NCBI GenBank assembly: GCA_954871525.1
Contig: OX940860.1
Location: 27,374,001 to 27,438,000 of the forward strand
DNA length: 64,000 nt
From: Parietaria judaica
Taxonomy: Eukaryota; Streptophyta; Magnoliopsida; Rosales; Urticaceae
Direction: 5' to 3'
The translations under genes and the position numbers were made by a program. Shown here one piece after another: positions 23,974 to 34,564 of this stretch. Position 1 is the first letter of the stretch, and every line of letters begins with the position of its first letter. The notes under the pieces are model-generated. The model was given only the letters and a program-made list of their open reading frames with translations. It did not search any database and was not told the DNA's origin.

Positions 23974-24189
23974 TATAAGTTCACTACTCTAATCTCACGT
24001 AGTGCCGCGAACGTTAAAATCTGAAAGAAAATAAACAGTACCTCAATTTCAAAAGCAAGCAATTAGAAAAAGACTTAGTAGCATCATTAACACAGAACAA
24101 ATTTAAGTGTCACATTGGTAGATGCTAAATCAGGTCGTTAAAATAGATTCCTACATGCGAGTATCAAAATGCACGAAAAATGTTATATA

Positions 24190-24280
24190 TAACATGAATC
24201 AATCCTATCCATTCCAATAAAAAAAATACATTATATTTAACATGAATCAATCATATCCATTCCAATAAAAAAAAATACAT
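24190..24280. repeat. Tandem duplication, period about 48
   Basis: TAACATGAATCAATC followed by TATCCATTCCAATAAAAAAA and TACAT appears at 24190-24231 and 24239-24280, with one substitution and an A-run length difference. Confidence 0.8.
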
Positions 24281-24846
24281 CAAAGTTGTATCCTTATGAG
24301 AAAAAGTGTCTCAGTTTCAAATATGGAGATATGTATACAACAACAAAAATACCACAACGGATTTTGTAAAATTTTGATTCTAAACCCAATGGATATTAAA
24401 ATTAACAATAAAACAAAAAATAAGGATTTACCAATAATCTTTTGAGAATTCTAAACTCATCGGATTTTTACACGCAAGGGAATAGTATAACTTACAGATA
24501 ATATAAATATTATAAGTTATAAATTACACATAATCTAAGTATTATTCCTAATAATGATTTATAAATAATCTTTTTAGATTCCTCTTCTTGTGTTATTATG
24601 TGTTTATTTAAAGATAAACACTCAAATTCTAATGTATCATTCATTATCTTCTTCATTCTATGATTCGTCAATTTTTTTTTAATTGTATTGTGACTCAATA
24701 GGTGTAGTAATTAAATTGATGACACTTAAAAATATAATTTTAATAAAAATGAATAAAATCTAAAAATTTAGAAGCGATATCAGAAAAAGAAAGCGATAAT
24801 GATAGTTGTTTTAAAAAAAATAAAGAAATTAGAAAATAAATAATTT

Positions 24847-25405
24847 GTATGGTAAAGGATATAGAAATCTCACTAATTGTAGATTAGTTTGGAAAATCGT
24901 CACTGTAAAAAGAATCCCTCACTAAATAATTTGTATGGTAAAGCATATAGAATATCACTAATTGTAGATCGAAAAGCCACCACTGTAAAAAGAATCATTT
25001 ACTATAAAACCAATGTTAAAAAAAATATGACAACAAAATTTATGAAAAAATAAATGAAAATTTTATAAAATTAAAAGAGACTCTAGAAAAAAAAAAAATT
25101 GATACCATAAAATGAACTCTTGCTCTAATAAAAATAAAAAATAAAAAAAATGTTTGCTAAGGGATATAGAACTCTCACCGATATAGATTGGAATGCCGCC
25201 ACTGGAAAATGAATTCCCTCACTAAAAGACACATATTAAAAAAAAATTAGCACAATAAAAGATATAAGCACTCACTAATTCTACATTGGAAAGCCACCAG
25301 CGATCATAGCCATTGTAAAAAAGAAAAAAAAATATATATCAAAACCTCATCAATTGTACACTGGAAAACCGCCACCCGAAAAAGGAATCGCTGATCGTAA
25401 TCCCT
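24847..25405. repeat. Degenerate five-unit tandem array
   Basis: A recurring unit contains GGATATAGAA, a TCTCACTAATTGTAGAT core, GGAAA.CC.CCACTG and, in most units, AAAAAGAATC followed by CACTA. Cores lie near 24870, 24955, 25175, 25270 and 25350, at irregular spacing of about 80-220 bases with AT-rich linkers. The GGAAA.CCGCCACTG part is better conserved than the linkers. No coding frame spans the array and I do not recognise the family. Confidence 0.6.
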
Positions 25406-26658
25406 GTAATCTATATATATACATATATATAATATATATACACACGTGAAAAGAAAAAAAAAACCGCATTGCAAGAGCAATCTGTGAGATTATGTAGATC
25501 CATATACACATGCATGCATGGTAATTTTTTAGATTCTAATAATATATTGTAGTTAATCATATATGGTTCTATTCGTCAAATGAGTGTTTCTTCAAATTTC
25601 ATTAATCAAATACAATCAATGATTGTTGCTTCAAATTCTATACATGTACTGTTTTTAGTATGTTAATGGTGATTTATTATATTGAATGTAATTAATAGGA
25701 TATGATACATTAAGTATATAAGAAAAATATTAAAAGAAAATACAATAATAAGATTCTTCAATCGCTTCTTGATATATTATTTAATAAAATAATAGTCTCG
25801 TGAGATTCTTTTTAAGAAACATAAATATACATAACTCGTGATAATTATTTGAAGCAATTGTATGAATTGTTTAATTGTTTGGTACGAATTCATTCCCAAT
25901 ATCTCATCTCACTATTGATATGCATTAATTAGTGTGCAATGATTTCGCGCGAATCTATATCAGAACAATGCAAACCATAACATAAATTTATATTAGATTT
26001 ATTAAAAATAATACAAAATCTGAGAAAAAAGAATTCTCAAATCTTAGCTTTTCTATTTTGCCACCTCAACACTTAAATTTTTCTTATATATATAGATATA
26101 GATTTACTAAATTAACTTTATAAAAATATTTTGCAAATGTGATAGTTTTTGGTTACACTCTTTCTTAAAGAAAGAAAAAAACAATGTTTTGTAAATGTTG
26201 ATTATTTGGTTTCGATATTGGGCTATATAAAATAAATTGAATAAATAATCAAATTTACCGCATATAACTGGCGATTAATACGTAATTTTGTATTGTTTAA
26301 TGTATTAGTGTCTTTTTATATAATATACTTATCGAATTTATTAATTTTAAATATATATTTGTAACTATTTTCTTACTTAATTATTAATTATTATGTTATA
26401 CAAATTTATAATATATATTGATTAATGTTTTGTTCAAGTTTAGTGATATTATTTTAAGCGATTAGTATCATTTTTATCATATTGATACTGAATATGCCGT
26501 AAATACAATTTTATGTTTTTTATATACGGTATTTGATTTTTGTTAGAAAAATACCAAAAAACCGAATTAGATCTACTATATAAAATACGCAAAGAGAAAC
26601 CCGGTTGTTCACTCTCATCCCGAGAAATAAAAAATTCCATTGCATTATTATTCACAAG

Positions 26659-26919
26659 GGTTAATAACTGCAAAAATACCCAAACTTTGGTCAAAGAACC
26701 CCTCGTGTACCCAAAGTAAAAAATTGACGGCAAAAGTACCCAATGTACGTTATGGGGCGTTGACCAAATTTTTCCGTCCATCTCGTAACGGTACTGTCCA
26801 CGTGGCCGTTAGCCTCTTTCCATGTGGCATGCCACGTGTCGTTGATTGCCACGTCATCCAAACTTTGGGTATTTATACCGTGATAAACCAAAGTTTGGGT
26901 ATTTATGCTGCAATAAACC
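26659..26919. mobile_element. Fold-back MITE-like element
   Basis: The left arm GGTTAATAACTGCAAAAATA followed by CCCAAACTTTGG is mirrored at the right end by CCAAAGTTTGGGTATTTATG and GCAATAAACC. The interior has several CCACGTGG-like pieces and a second internal copy of the arm near 26860. Terminal inverted repeats and small size fit a MITE. No target duplication was identified. Confidence 0.65.
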
Positions 26920-26976
26920 ATTTTTTATATTTTTTACGGTTGCTAATGTCATCTAAATAAATGTTAAAATATTATA

Positions 26977-27054
26977 GCTTTGGTACGACTCGAACCCATC
27001 ACATCCCCCCCTCATGAAAGGACAACATAACCACTAAACCACATTCACTTCACG
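26977..27054 (-). other. tRNA-like relic (SINE head or decayed tRNA)
   Basis: On the minus strand it reads CGTGAAGTGAATGTGGTTTA, then AGTGGTTA (A-box-like), TTTCATGAG in the anticodon position and GGGTTCGAGTC (B-box). The acceptor arms do not pair well and there is no poly(A) or flanking direct repeat. It is most likely the head of an old tRNA-derived SINE. Confidence 0.4.
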
Positions 27055-27136
27055 TTATATCCTGACAAAAATAAGAATATAAATAGAAACTTATTGATAA
27101 GTGACATAGTAATAGAAACATATGTATTTTTCGCAC

Positions 27137-27355
27137 CGGGTTCGGGTTAACTTATTTAGAACTGGGGTGAGTTGACTTTTTCGGACCGGGGTCGAGTTGA
27201 CTTTTTTCTAGAACGGGTTGGGTTGAAATTTTTTGGACAGTGGTCAAGTTGATTTTTTTGTACCAGATTCATGTTGACTTTGTCGGTATGTGTTCGGGTT
27301 GACCAGATTCATGTTGACTTTGTACCAGATTCATGTTGACTTTGTCGGTATTTGT
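27137..27355. repeat. Degenerate minisatellite with GTTGACTT core
   Basis: GTTGACTTT or GTTGATTTT recurs about every 20-40 bases, alternating with GGACCGGGGTCGA-like and ACCAGATTCAT segments. ACCAGATTCATGTTGACTTT occurs three times (starting at 27262, 27302 and 27323). Confidence 0.75.
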
Positions 27356-27721
27356 CGTAAACTCAAAATTTCCGTTTCGAAAGTAAACTATCTTTTAATT
27401 TTAACAACAAACTTAATAATTCCCTAAAAAAAAAAAAAAAAAAAAAACAAACAAACTTAATAAAGTTTTTTTTTATCACTATCTATCAACTCCAGAATTT
27501 CCCCAAACGCGAACCCTAGAATCTCAAAGCATCGCTCCTTTGGTCAATCACTCCTGAAGTACGAGATTCTACTCCTGGTTTGGATTCTATCACTTCTTTT
27601 GTAAGAAAATTTAGTAGTTCTGATCAAACATTCTTCAATCTATGGCGGAATAGCATGTGTAGTGTACCTTTTGATTGAATTGGTGGATAAAATGTTGCTC
27701 TCTTCTTTCAGAGAGGATAAA

Positions 27722-28705
27722 ATGTTGGCGAAGGCGGCTGGAATGGCGCGGTGCTGTGCGTTACTGTCGAGCACGCGGGTTTTTTCGGGATTCAAATGCG
27801 GTGTTGTTGTTAGTAATTCTGGTTGTAAACTCGGCGGGGTGAAGCCGATGGTTCGATTACCGGGCTCCGCTTTGAATAAGAGGAAGACGTGCTCGTTTGT
27901 CACCCGGGCGAGTGGCGATTCCGGGCCCTTTGACTCCCCGCTCATCGCTTCCATGCAAACCAAGGTAACTAATCATTTGAAATGCCCGACTTTACTCTCT
28001 TGGTTGCTGATGTTATACTTTCATGTGCGTAGATCAAGGAGCAGCTCGGGGCGGAATCGGTCACCGTGAAGGATGAAAACGGCGACGGTCGACATGTTAG
28101 GCAAGTAATTGGCAGAAATGCTCTTCAATTTTGTTTACTTCCTTCTGAATTTTGTGTAGATCCAAGTTCAATTTCTGGTCAAAGTACCCAAGTTTAAGTT
28201 TACTGCAGCACTGGATAAATCCATCTTTAATCTGGCACTACCATCAAGTGTCAATCACGACTTAGATACTTTTGCCGCCGTTATTTAATCAAGTGGGCTC
28301 TTTCTCTCTCTTACGTTGTGGCTGGCATTTAACGGTAGTGACGGGTTGAAGACAGATTTATCTGGTGCTGCAGTAAACTTGAACTTGGGTACTTTGACCA
28401 TTGAAAGTCGAACTTGAGTCTATGCCCTTTTATTTGTAAGTGTGTTTTCCATGGGAACATCTGAAATTTAAACTATTGGATTGGAAAAGCTGAAGAGGGA
28501 TTGCCGCCAATCACTCGTGTTTTATATGCGTTTCTAAGAAAATCGAAACGCGTGCAGCATAAGCGTGGTGTCGGCGGCGTTCGAGGGGCAATCGGAGGTG
28601 AACCGACAGAGGATGGTGTACAAAGCGATTTGGGAGGAGCTGCAGACCACCGTGCACGCGGTTGACAAAATGACCACGAAAACCCCTCAAGAAGCAGCCA
28701 CTTGA
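27722..28705 (+). CDS. BOLA1: Plastid BolA-like protein
   Basis: Exons 27722-27964, 28033-28100 and 28558-28705 give 152 residues. The first 80 residues are rich in Ser, Arg, Cys and hydroxylated residues with few acids until [12 protein letters not shown], consistent with a chloroplast transit peptide. The remainder is a BolA domain: [28 protein letters not shown]...[35 protein letters not shown]. BolA proteins bind monothiol glutaredoxins and share [2Fe-2S] clusters, acting in plastid iron-sulfur and redox control; the plant BOLA1 subgroup is the best match. The second intron has a GC donor (AG|GCAAGT) and an AG acceptor: only this choice rejoins HV-SIS in frame. An in-frame ATG at 27692 lies before a likely leader-intron acceptor (TTCTTTCAG), so 27722 is preferred. 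Confidence 0.88.
28158..28422. mobile_element. Fold-back MITE-like element in BolA intron
   Basis: The left half (GGTCAAAGTACCCAAGTTTA, AGTTTACTGCAGCAC) is mirrored by the right half (GTGCTGCAGTAAACTTGAAC, TTGGGTACTTTGACC); further in, GTGGGCTCTTTCTCTCTC and surrounding bases continue the imperfect palindrome. About 265 bp, non-coding, within intron 2 of the BolA gene. Boundaries are approximate and no clear target duplication was found. Confidence 0.65.
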
Positions 28706-28825
28706 CTGCTTTTTTGTTTCACTACTTTCAATATGATTTTGCTTTGATACTTGAGATCGCAAAGATTTTCTCCCAATAATACAATTGAAATATTCATCAT
28801 ATGGTAAGGCTGAAGCGAGCATCGG

Positions 28826-29290
28826 TTTTGCAGAACATTCTGTCGTTTTCTCCCGGTTAGAAACTCGGTGTTGTTTAAGGCTTTAAGCAATGGAATTCTG
28901 TTTGGAAGTCATTTCCGGTCCTTGAATTTGAGCCACCCATTCATATTTGGGCGTCCTCGCCTGCGGTTCAAGGAGCGTTCTCGAGAATACTTTGACAGGT
29001 CTTTGCAAAACATCGTTTAGGATAATCTTTGCATAAAGAAAATGGATTTACATGTTACTCGGATCGATCGGGGCTCGGTTCCACTAGTCAATTCATGGTT
29101 GCCATTAGCGTTTTCCAACAGTGATTCCGATCTAAGATTCCATGTCCATATTGATGGAAAATAAAATATTATGAAGCAACACGCACAGTCAACTCATCAC
29201 TTCTCCATGGTTCTTCCGAGTTTATAATGAGCTATCTTTTGAAGCAACATGTGCAATCAACGAGCTATCTTCTGAAGAATTTTTGAATTT
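28826..29290 (+). pseudogene. F-box/LRR copy E, short degraded fragment
   Basis: Starts within the F-box (TTTTGCAGAACATTCTGTCG, equivalent to LHHTLSFL) and follows the family through GGAATTCTGTTTGGAAGTC, CGGTTCAAGGAGCG and TCAATTCATGGTTGCCATTA to a copy of the CATGGTTCTTCCGAGTTT block at about 29205. It has many stops and frameshifts and no later LRR or cysteine exon. It begins about 120 bases after the BolA stop codon. Confidence 0.75.
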
Positions 29291-29299
29291 TCCAAAGAT

Positions 29300-30005
29300 T
29301 AACAAAGAAAAGTTGTATTCCTTTTTATTATATTAATTACAAATTCGATATGAATCTGCTTGGGTTTAAAATCAAGTGTGAATTCCAGTGTTAGAAATTG
29401 ATTTTTGGAACACGCTAAAATGGTGTTATATTATTAAGATGAGGGGAAATGTTGACATGTTCGAAGCACATGATTTGTTTTTTAAAAAGTTTCTGCCAAT
29501 TTGTTATTTTCTAAATAATTTTTCATCATATTTATTAGAGTTAATAGAACATAAGTACTATTTTTTTTTTTGGTGATATAATCTTTTTTTCGTGGCTAAA
29601 ATTTCCATTTAATTACTATTCTGTTCATCGACAAAATTTCATCTACTTTTTTAATCGACCTAGTAGAATTTCATAAGTGCTCTTTAAAAAGTATCACTGT
29701 CCGAGATTGAACGGCACAACCAAAAACCAGTTAAATTAATTGAAAAAAAAAAAATTCATAGAAACAATATAATAAACACTAGGAACTTTAATAGTGAACA
29801 ATTGAATTTTAGATATGAGAAAAAGAGATTGGCTAAATGTGGAAAAAAAAAAAAACATTCTCAAGCCTTTCTGAAGTTGAGTTGAGAGTGTTGGGTGCTA
29901 AAAAAGTATAATTAGTAGAATTCAAGTGCCTAATGAGTATTGAGAAAGTAATTGAGGATCAAATGACAAATTTAAGCACAATCACATCACTATTCATTCA
30001 CTACA
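29300..30005. other. Intergenic, AT-rich, nothing recognised
   Basis: AT-rich sequence with T and A homopolymer runs and no coding or structural signal that I could support. Confidence 0.5.
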
Positions 30006-30015
30006 CTCAGCGAGT

Positions 30016-30236
30016 GTGAAACTCACGAGGAGCTTCTGCCATTCGCGACGTCTCGCGATTCGGCGTCGAAAATCGCGACCAGTCGCGACGAGCTGCATAA
30101 TCGCGACTCTCTCTCTGTCTCACGTACTATCTCTCTCGCAGCCATCGCGACGTGACGGGTCACGACGCATCGCGACGGCTGGACCGGCGACTTCCGGCGA
30201 TTAGGTCGCGACGAAGCGCGAAGACGCGAGTTTCAC
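30016..30236. mobile_element. GC-rich insertion with inverted ends and eight TCGCGA motifs
   Basis: Ends GTGAAACTC and GAGTTTCAC form a 9-bp perfect inverted repeat around a GC-rich interior containing TCGCGA eight times. It splits a leader homologous to that of the other F-box genes. CTCAGCGAGT precedes it and CTCTTGCGAGT follows, an imperfect 10-11-bp repeat like those made by Mutator-type elements. The composition is unlike the surrounding AT-rich DNA. Confidence 0.5.
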
Positions 30237-30534
30237 CTCTTGCGAGTGTCATTTCCTCCCAAACACGAACCCTAGAGATCTCCGACACCACTTCGCTCAT
30301 CTCTCAACCGCTCGTAAGATTCCTCACCTCTCGCTCGTCAGAAGCCAGGTCATATGCAAATGTTGATGTTCTAATCATCTGAATCGTTGGATTGCATATA
30401 TGATTGTCATTTAGAATGTAGAATTTGATTCACTGATTGTTTACCAACTCGTTATCTGCGACTCATTCAAAAATGGTTTGTGACTTTGATTGTGTTTGAT
30501 AATCCTTAGGCTCTCTTGAAGAGATTATTATCAT

Positions 30535-32477
30535 GAAGCGAATTCGGTTCGAACCTCTGTGCTCTCTAAGCAATGGAATTCCGTTCAGAAGTCGTTTCCG
30601 ATTCTCAAATTCAACCCACCTGTGGATTTTTATGGGGATATCTCGACACGGTTCAAGGAGCGTCTCCGAGAGTACTTAGAATCTGTGGATAGGTCTCTGC
30701 AAAACTTTGTTCGGGATAAGCTTTGCATTGAGAAAATGGATTTACAAGTGGCTCGGGTCGATTTGGGTTCGGTTCCACTAGTCAATTCATGGTTGCCATT
30801 AGCTCTTCACAATGGTGTTTCTGAGTTCTGACCTTAGCTTTCAAGTCTTTCTCGACCAAAAGGGTTATCAAAATTGTTTCTACCCTCTCCCCGAAACAAC
30901 ATTCGCACTCAACTCGTCACTACTACGTGGCTCTTCACGGTTTTTTCTGCTTAAAAAATTAGAGCTATCTAGAGTTTGCCTCATTGAGAAAATAGTCCAA
31001 GATATCCTCCGCAACTGTCCTCTTATTATGGCTCCAGAACTCTTATTATTTCCACATTGGACAAACTCGTGAGTCTTAGTATTGATGTAGCAGAATTTAG
31101 CGAAGAACTCACAAGCGTTTTTGTTGATGTCCTCTCTCTCCAGCGTATTTACCTTTATTTTCACTATCTGCCATGTAATATTGACCTGACTTCTTGCAGT
31201 AATCTAAAAGAATTTGACCTAGAGAACAGTGCTATCACCAATGCTCAATTTAATACGATCATATCTAGGTTGTCCCTTCTGGAGGTTCTTGTAATTGATG
31301 ATTGTTATAAGCTACGCAGGATTAGGATCTCACTGCAACGGCTTAAGCGTCTCGTTCTAAGATATTGTGAATTCGAAAATATTGAGATTGATGCTCCGGT
31401 ACTATCAGAATTTGTTTTCGAACATTTACCAAATGATGTAAAATTGCATGTATTGGTTTTAGCAGATGCTATTCTAGCTTCCATGTTCTTAACTTATAAA
31501 ATGGGTTTCGTGGATGATCGTGTCAATAGCTTCTGGTTCTTGAACATTAGAGAATATCTTATTGCTCCTTTTATGGGCATAACTTTTTCTCTTGAGAACT
31601 ATAGAGATATTAACAAAATAAGTTCTGATCTTTACGAGTTAAGAGAACGTGTGATTCCACCTCCGGTAGAAATAGACTGTTTAGACCTCACTCGTTTTAA
31701 CATCAAACATTCATTCTATTGGGAGGCTCTTCTCGACGGATTACTTTGGAGTTGTCATCCAAAGAAAGTTTGTATGACTATGTCCGCAAATTCCAGTGAT
31801 GTGGATAACTGCATAAAGGTATGACGGGGCAATTCCTTTACCATAAAAATTAATCATCTAGTTGATTTCCATGTGCAATATTCTTTGTTTAATTTGTCAA
31901 GAAAAAGATTCTTTAATTAGTTAAGAGAAATTAGTTAAGTCATTATGTTTTATATTTTAAGATTTATTATTGTTAGGCCCGCCTGGCCAACTAAGTTTAA
32001 TGTTAAGCTGTATAAAGAGCTGAAAATTAAGCCAAATACTATTAATAATGTTTAGGATACTCACAATAGCAAATACGGGTTTCGCCAATTCTAAATTTAT
32101 GGCGAGATCAATATCCCAGGATCGGTTCTCTTATTCTGTGCTTACTATCGTTACCATTCCATCCATTTACATTACAAGCACTAAGATTTCAAGGTTTTTG
32201 GCTGTGTGTGTAGACTATTTGCAGGATGCTGAATCAAAGTGAATGCCTATTATGCTGCAATTTGTCTCACTGCGAGTGTTGGCGCCGTCGCTTCAAAGCT
32301 GCAACGATCGAGAGTACCGGGGATATTGTATTCGATGAAATAAACATCAAAAGAGTCACTGGAGACTTATTTTTTAAGGCTAAGTGCCGGAGAGTACGTT
32401 CCAGAAGCAGCATAGGAAAATCATATTCAAATCCCATATCCTGCAGTGTTACGCTAAGGTTCGATTGGGAAATTTAA
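30535..32477 (+). pseudogene. F-box/LRR pseudogene F, F-box deleted
   Basis: The family start ATGAAGCG is at 30535, but the next bases correspond to the end of the F-box: about 85 bases encoding the SKP1-binding core are missing and the frame is lost. The body is open in a second frame (LSKQWNSVQKSF...LPLALHNGVS), shifts near 30825 after an extra GTTCTGA, and shifts again near 31020-31060 where the IRNCPNL...L region is partly deleted. From about 31057 to 31818 it is open (DKLVSLSI...GLLWSCHPKKVCMT). The terminal exon 32214-32477 is intact (ECLLCCNLSHCECWRRRFKAA, ends in TAA). Confidence 0.85.
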
Positions 32478-32479
32478 GC

Positions 32480-34510
32480 CACGAAGTACCGAGGATATTG
32501 TATTTTCTGACTTTATTTTCCTTTTTAAGTCAGAAAATCCAAGCATTTAACAACAAAGTAGAAGCCTTACTACTAATCTCTATGCTGTATCTAAGCATTT
32601 AACTACAAAGTAGAAGAAGCATTGAACTCGGGATTTCAACTATTTTGGCTTGGTCCCAGTCAAACTAACACCCGGGTTTTGTTGCCGAATCTGACTAGGA
32701 TCGGCTGAAATCAAGAACGAGGACCATTTTTTTCTTTTAACTCCATTATTATAGTTATATACTAGTAGAATGTTACTCCTATCACATTTTTTTACACACA
32801 AATAGTAAGTAATGTTTTATTATTCGTGTTAACGTATTTGATCATTTTTTTTTTAATAAATAAAACATATATAAAGTTATCCAAATAAAAAACTATGAAG
32901 AGAACCAGACTATAGACTTAGAAATTTCACAAACTACGTGAATGCTGATGTTCATCATTAATTACTTATCCAAGGATTACCATACATTAAAATATTCTTC
33001 AAAATTAAAGCTTCGAATATATTGATGGAAGGTTAAATCAAAGAGCTTAAGTAAATCTCACGCTTCAAATATTCCATGAATAATAATAAATAATAATCGA
33101 TCAAAAAGTCATATTATTCTTGCCTTAATCATGAAACAATTAGACACTCTAATGAGAATTTCAAAGAACGATTTTATCCCTTAATTCAGCTTTACTGTAC
33201 TGTTTGTTGCCTTTAACTTTCTTTTAAGCATCCTTATCTCTTCAGATTTGTAGCATATTGACTTAAATAATGCTTGAAGATACAAAATTAATGTCTTGAG
33301 CTTAGCTTAGAGTCATTAATAAATAAATGGTTTAAACATTTTGAAATAATAAACACGACTCACACACTTTTCTAAAGCAAATGCATCCTGGTATAAATTT
33401 TAGAAATATTTATAACTCGAAACTCTTCAATCCGCGTGATTTCGCGAGAGCGACACGAGTCAACTAAAGTTATTAACATTACCGTTTAATATTAGTGAAA
33501 AATTATCGATGTCAATTTATCATAACATTGAGAAATTTTGCCGAAAAAAGAATCTGGCACCGCCCATTTTCTCGATATAAATCTCTTCAAACGTATTCCA
33601 AGAGCCGATTTTATTTTTGTTATTTTCATAATAATTATATAATATGGACGGCTAATTTCGGTTCCAAATTTCTTTTAAAACCAGAACTACTAATTTCAGT
33701 TTTACCGGGAATAGAAAACGGCTAATCGGAACTCTTCCTCTATATATTATTTTATACCATTAGCTCCTCTGAGCCCCCTATACTTAGAGATTAAGTGGTT
33801 AATTTGGTCAACTTCACAATAGGACAAACATCAGAAGCTATAAATAATAGTATTTACGCAAGTCTACTTAATTTTATGTATTTCTATATTTATACATTTA
33901 ATTAAATTAAATTAAATTTCTACAACAAGAATAAAACTCCTTATTCGAAACATCAAAATCAGGTCCCACATCTATGCTACTTTTGCACAAACACACCCTA
34001 TATTCCATCAAGAGTTTATAACGGGTCGGCATAAATAACTAATATGTTCACTTTTAGTGGCGTAAACTCTTTTTTCTTCACGTTTGAAGTTTTCAATACT
34101 CACTAATTTACTTTTCTTTAAAATTTTAATATTTTTAAATTGAATGTGCCGTTAAAATCTTAAATGTGTCACTTCCGAAAACAGCAGAATTTTTTCAATA
34201 ACACATTCAAACTTCTCTTAAATAAATCAATTGAAAAAAAAAATTAGAGAATTATAGTTAGAAGAAGTAAAATAGTGATGAAAATTGATAACTTTTGACC
34301 GTGAGTTTCTTTTTGAATTTATGACATCACAAAAATAAAAAATAAAATACTTATGCCGCTATTGACATTTCTTTAAATACATCCCTCCAATCCAAGCCGA
34401 TCTATATATATGAATGTATGTGTATATATTATATATATATATATATATGTCTCGCAATATATAATATATATATATATATCATTACACTTCTCTCTGCTAA
34501 ATAAAATTAC
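32480..34510. other. Intergenic between F-box cluster and second lipoxygenase
   Basis: AT-rich DNA with no supported gene. The part after about 34380 contains alternating TA runs (34415-34480) upstream of the lipoxygenase start and presumably includes its promoter. Confidence 0.5.
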
Positions 34511-34516
34511 CAGTAC

Positions 34517-34524
34517 TATAAATA
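34517..34524 (+). promoter_or_regulatory. Possible TATA box of downstream lipoxygenase
   Basis: TATAAATA lies 41 bases before the ATG at 34565. If used, transcription would start about 10-20 bases before the ATG, giving a very short leader; another TA-rich motif further upstream could serve instead. Confidence 0.35.
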
Positions 34525-34564
34525 TATTAAACTCCATAATCATTATTCACTTTTCCATTTCAAG

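Larger units (their letters stand above)
21850..27480. other. Long AT-rich intergenic block with repeats
   Basis: About 5.6 kb with no convincing protein gene. It contains a SINE-like retroposon (23873-23973), a 30-bp direct repeat, a 47-bp tandem duplication, a degenerate five-unit array (24847-25405), a fold-back element (26659-26919), a tRNA-like relic (26977-27054) and a minisatellite (27137-27355). A GC-rich patch at 22030-22130 has no recognisable coding match. Confidence 0.6.

Noticed and set aside
32640..32720. tRNA-like stretch with CCCGAGTTCAA on the minus strand
   Set aside because: Only a B-box-like motif is present; no A box, stems or flanking repeats could be seen.
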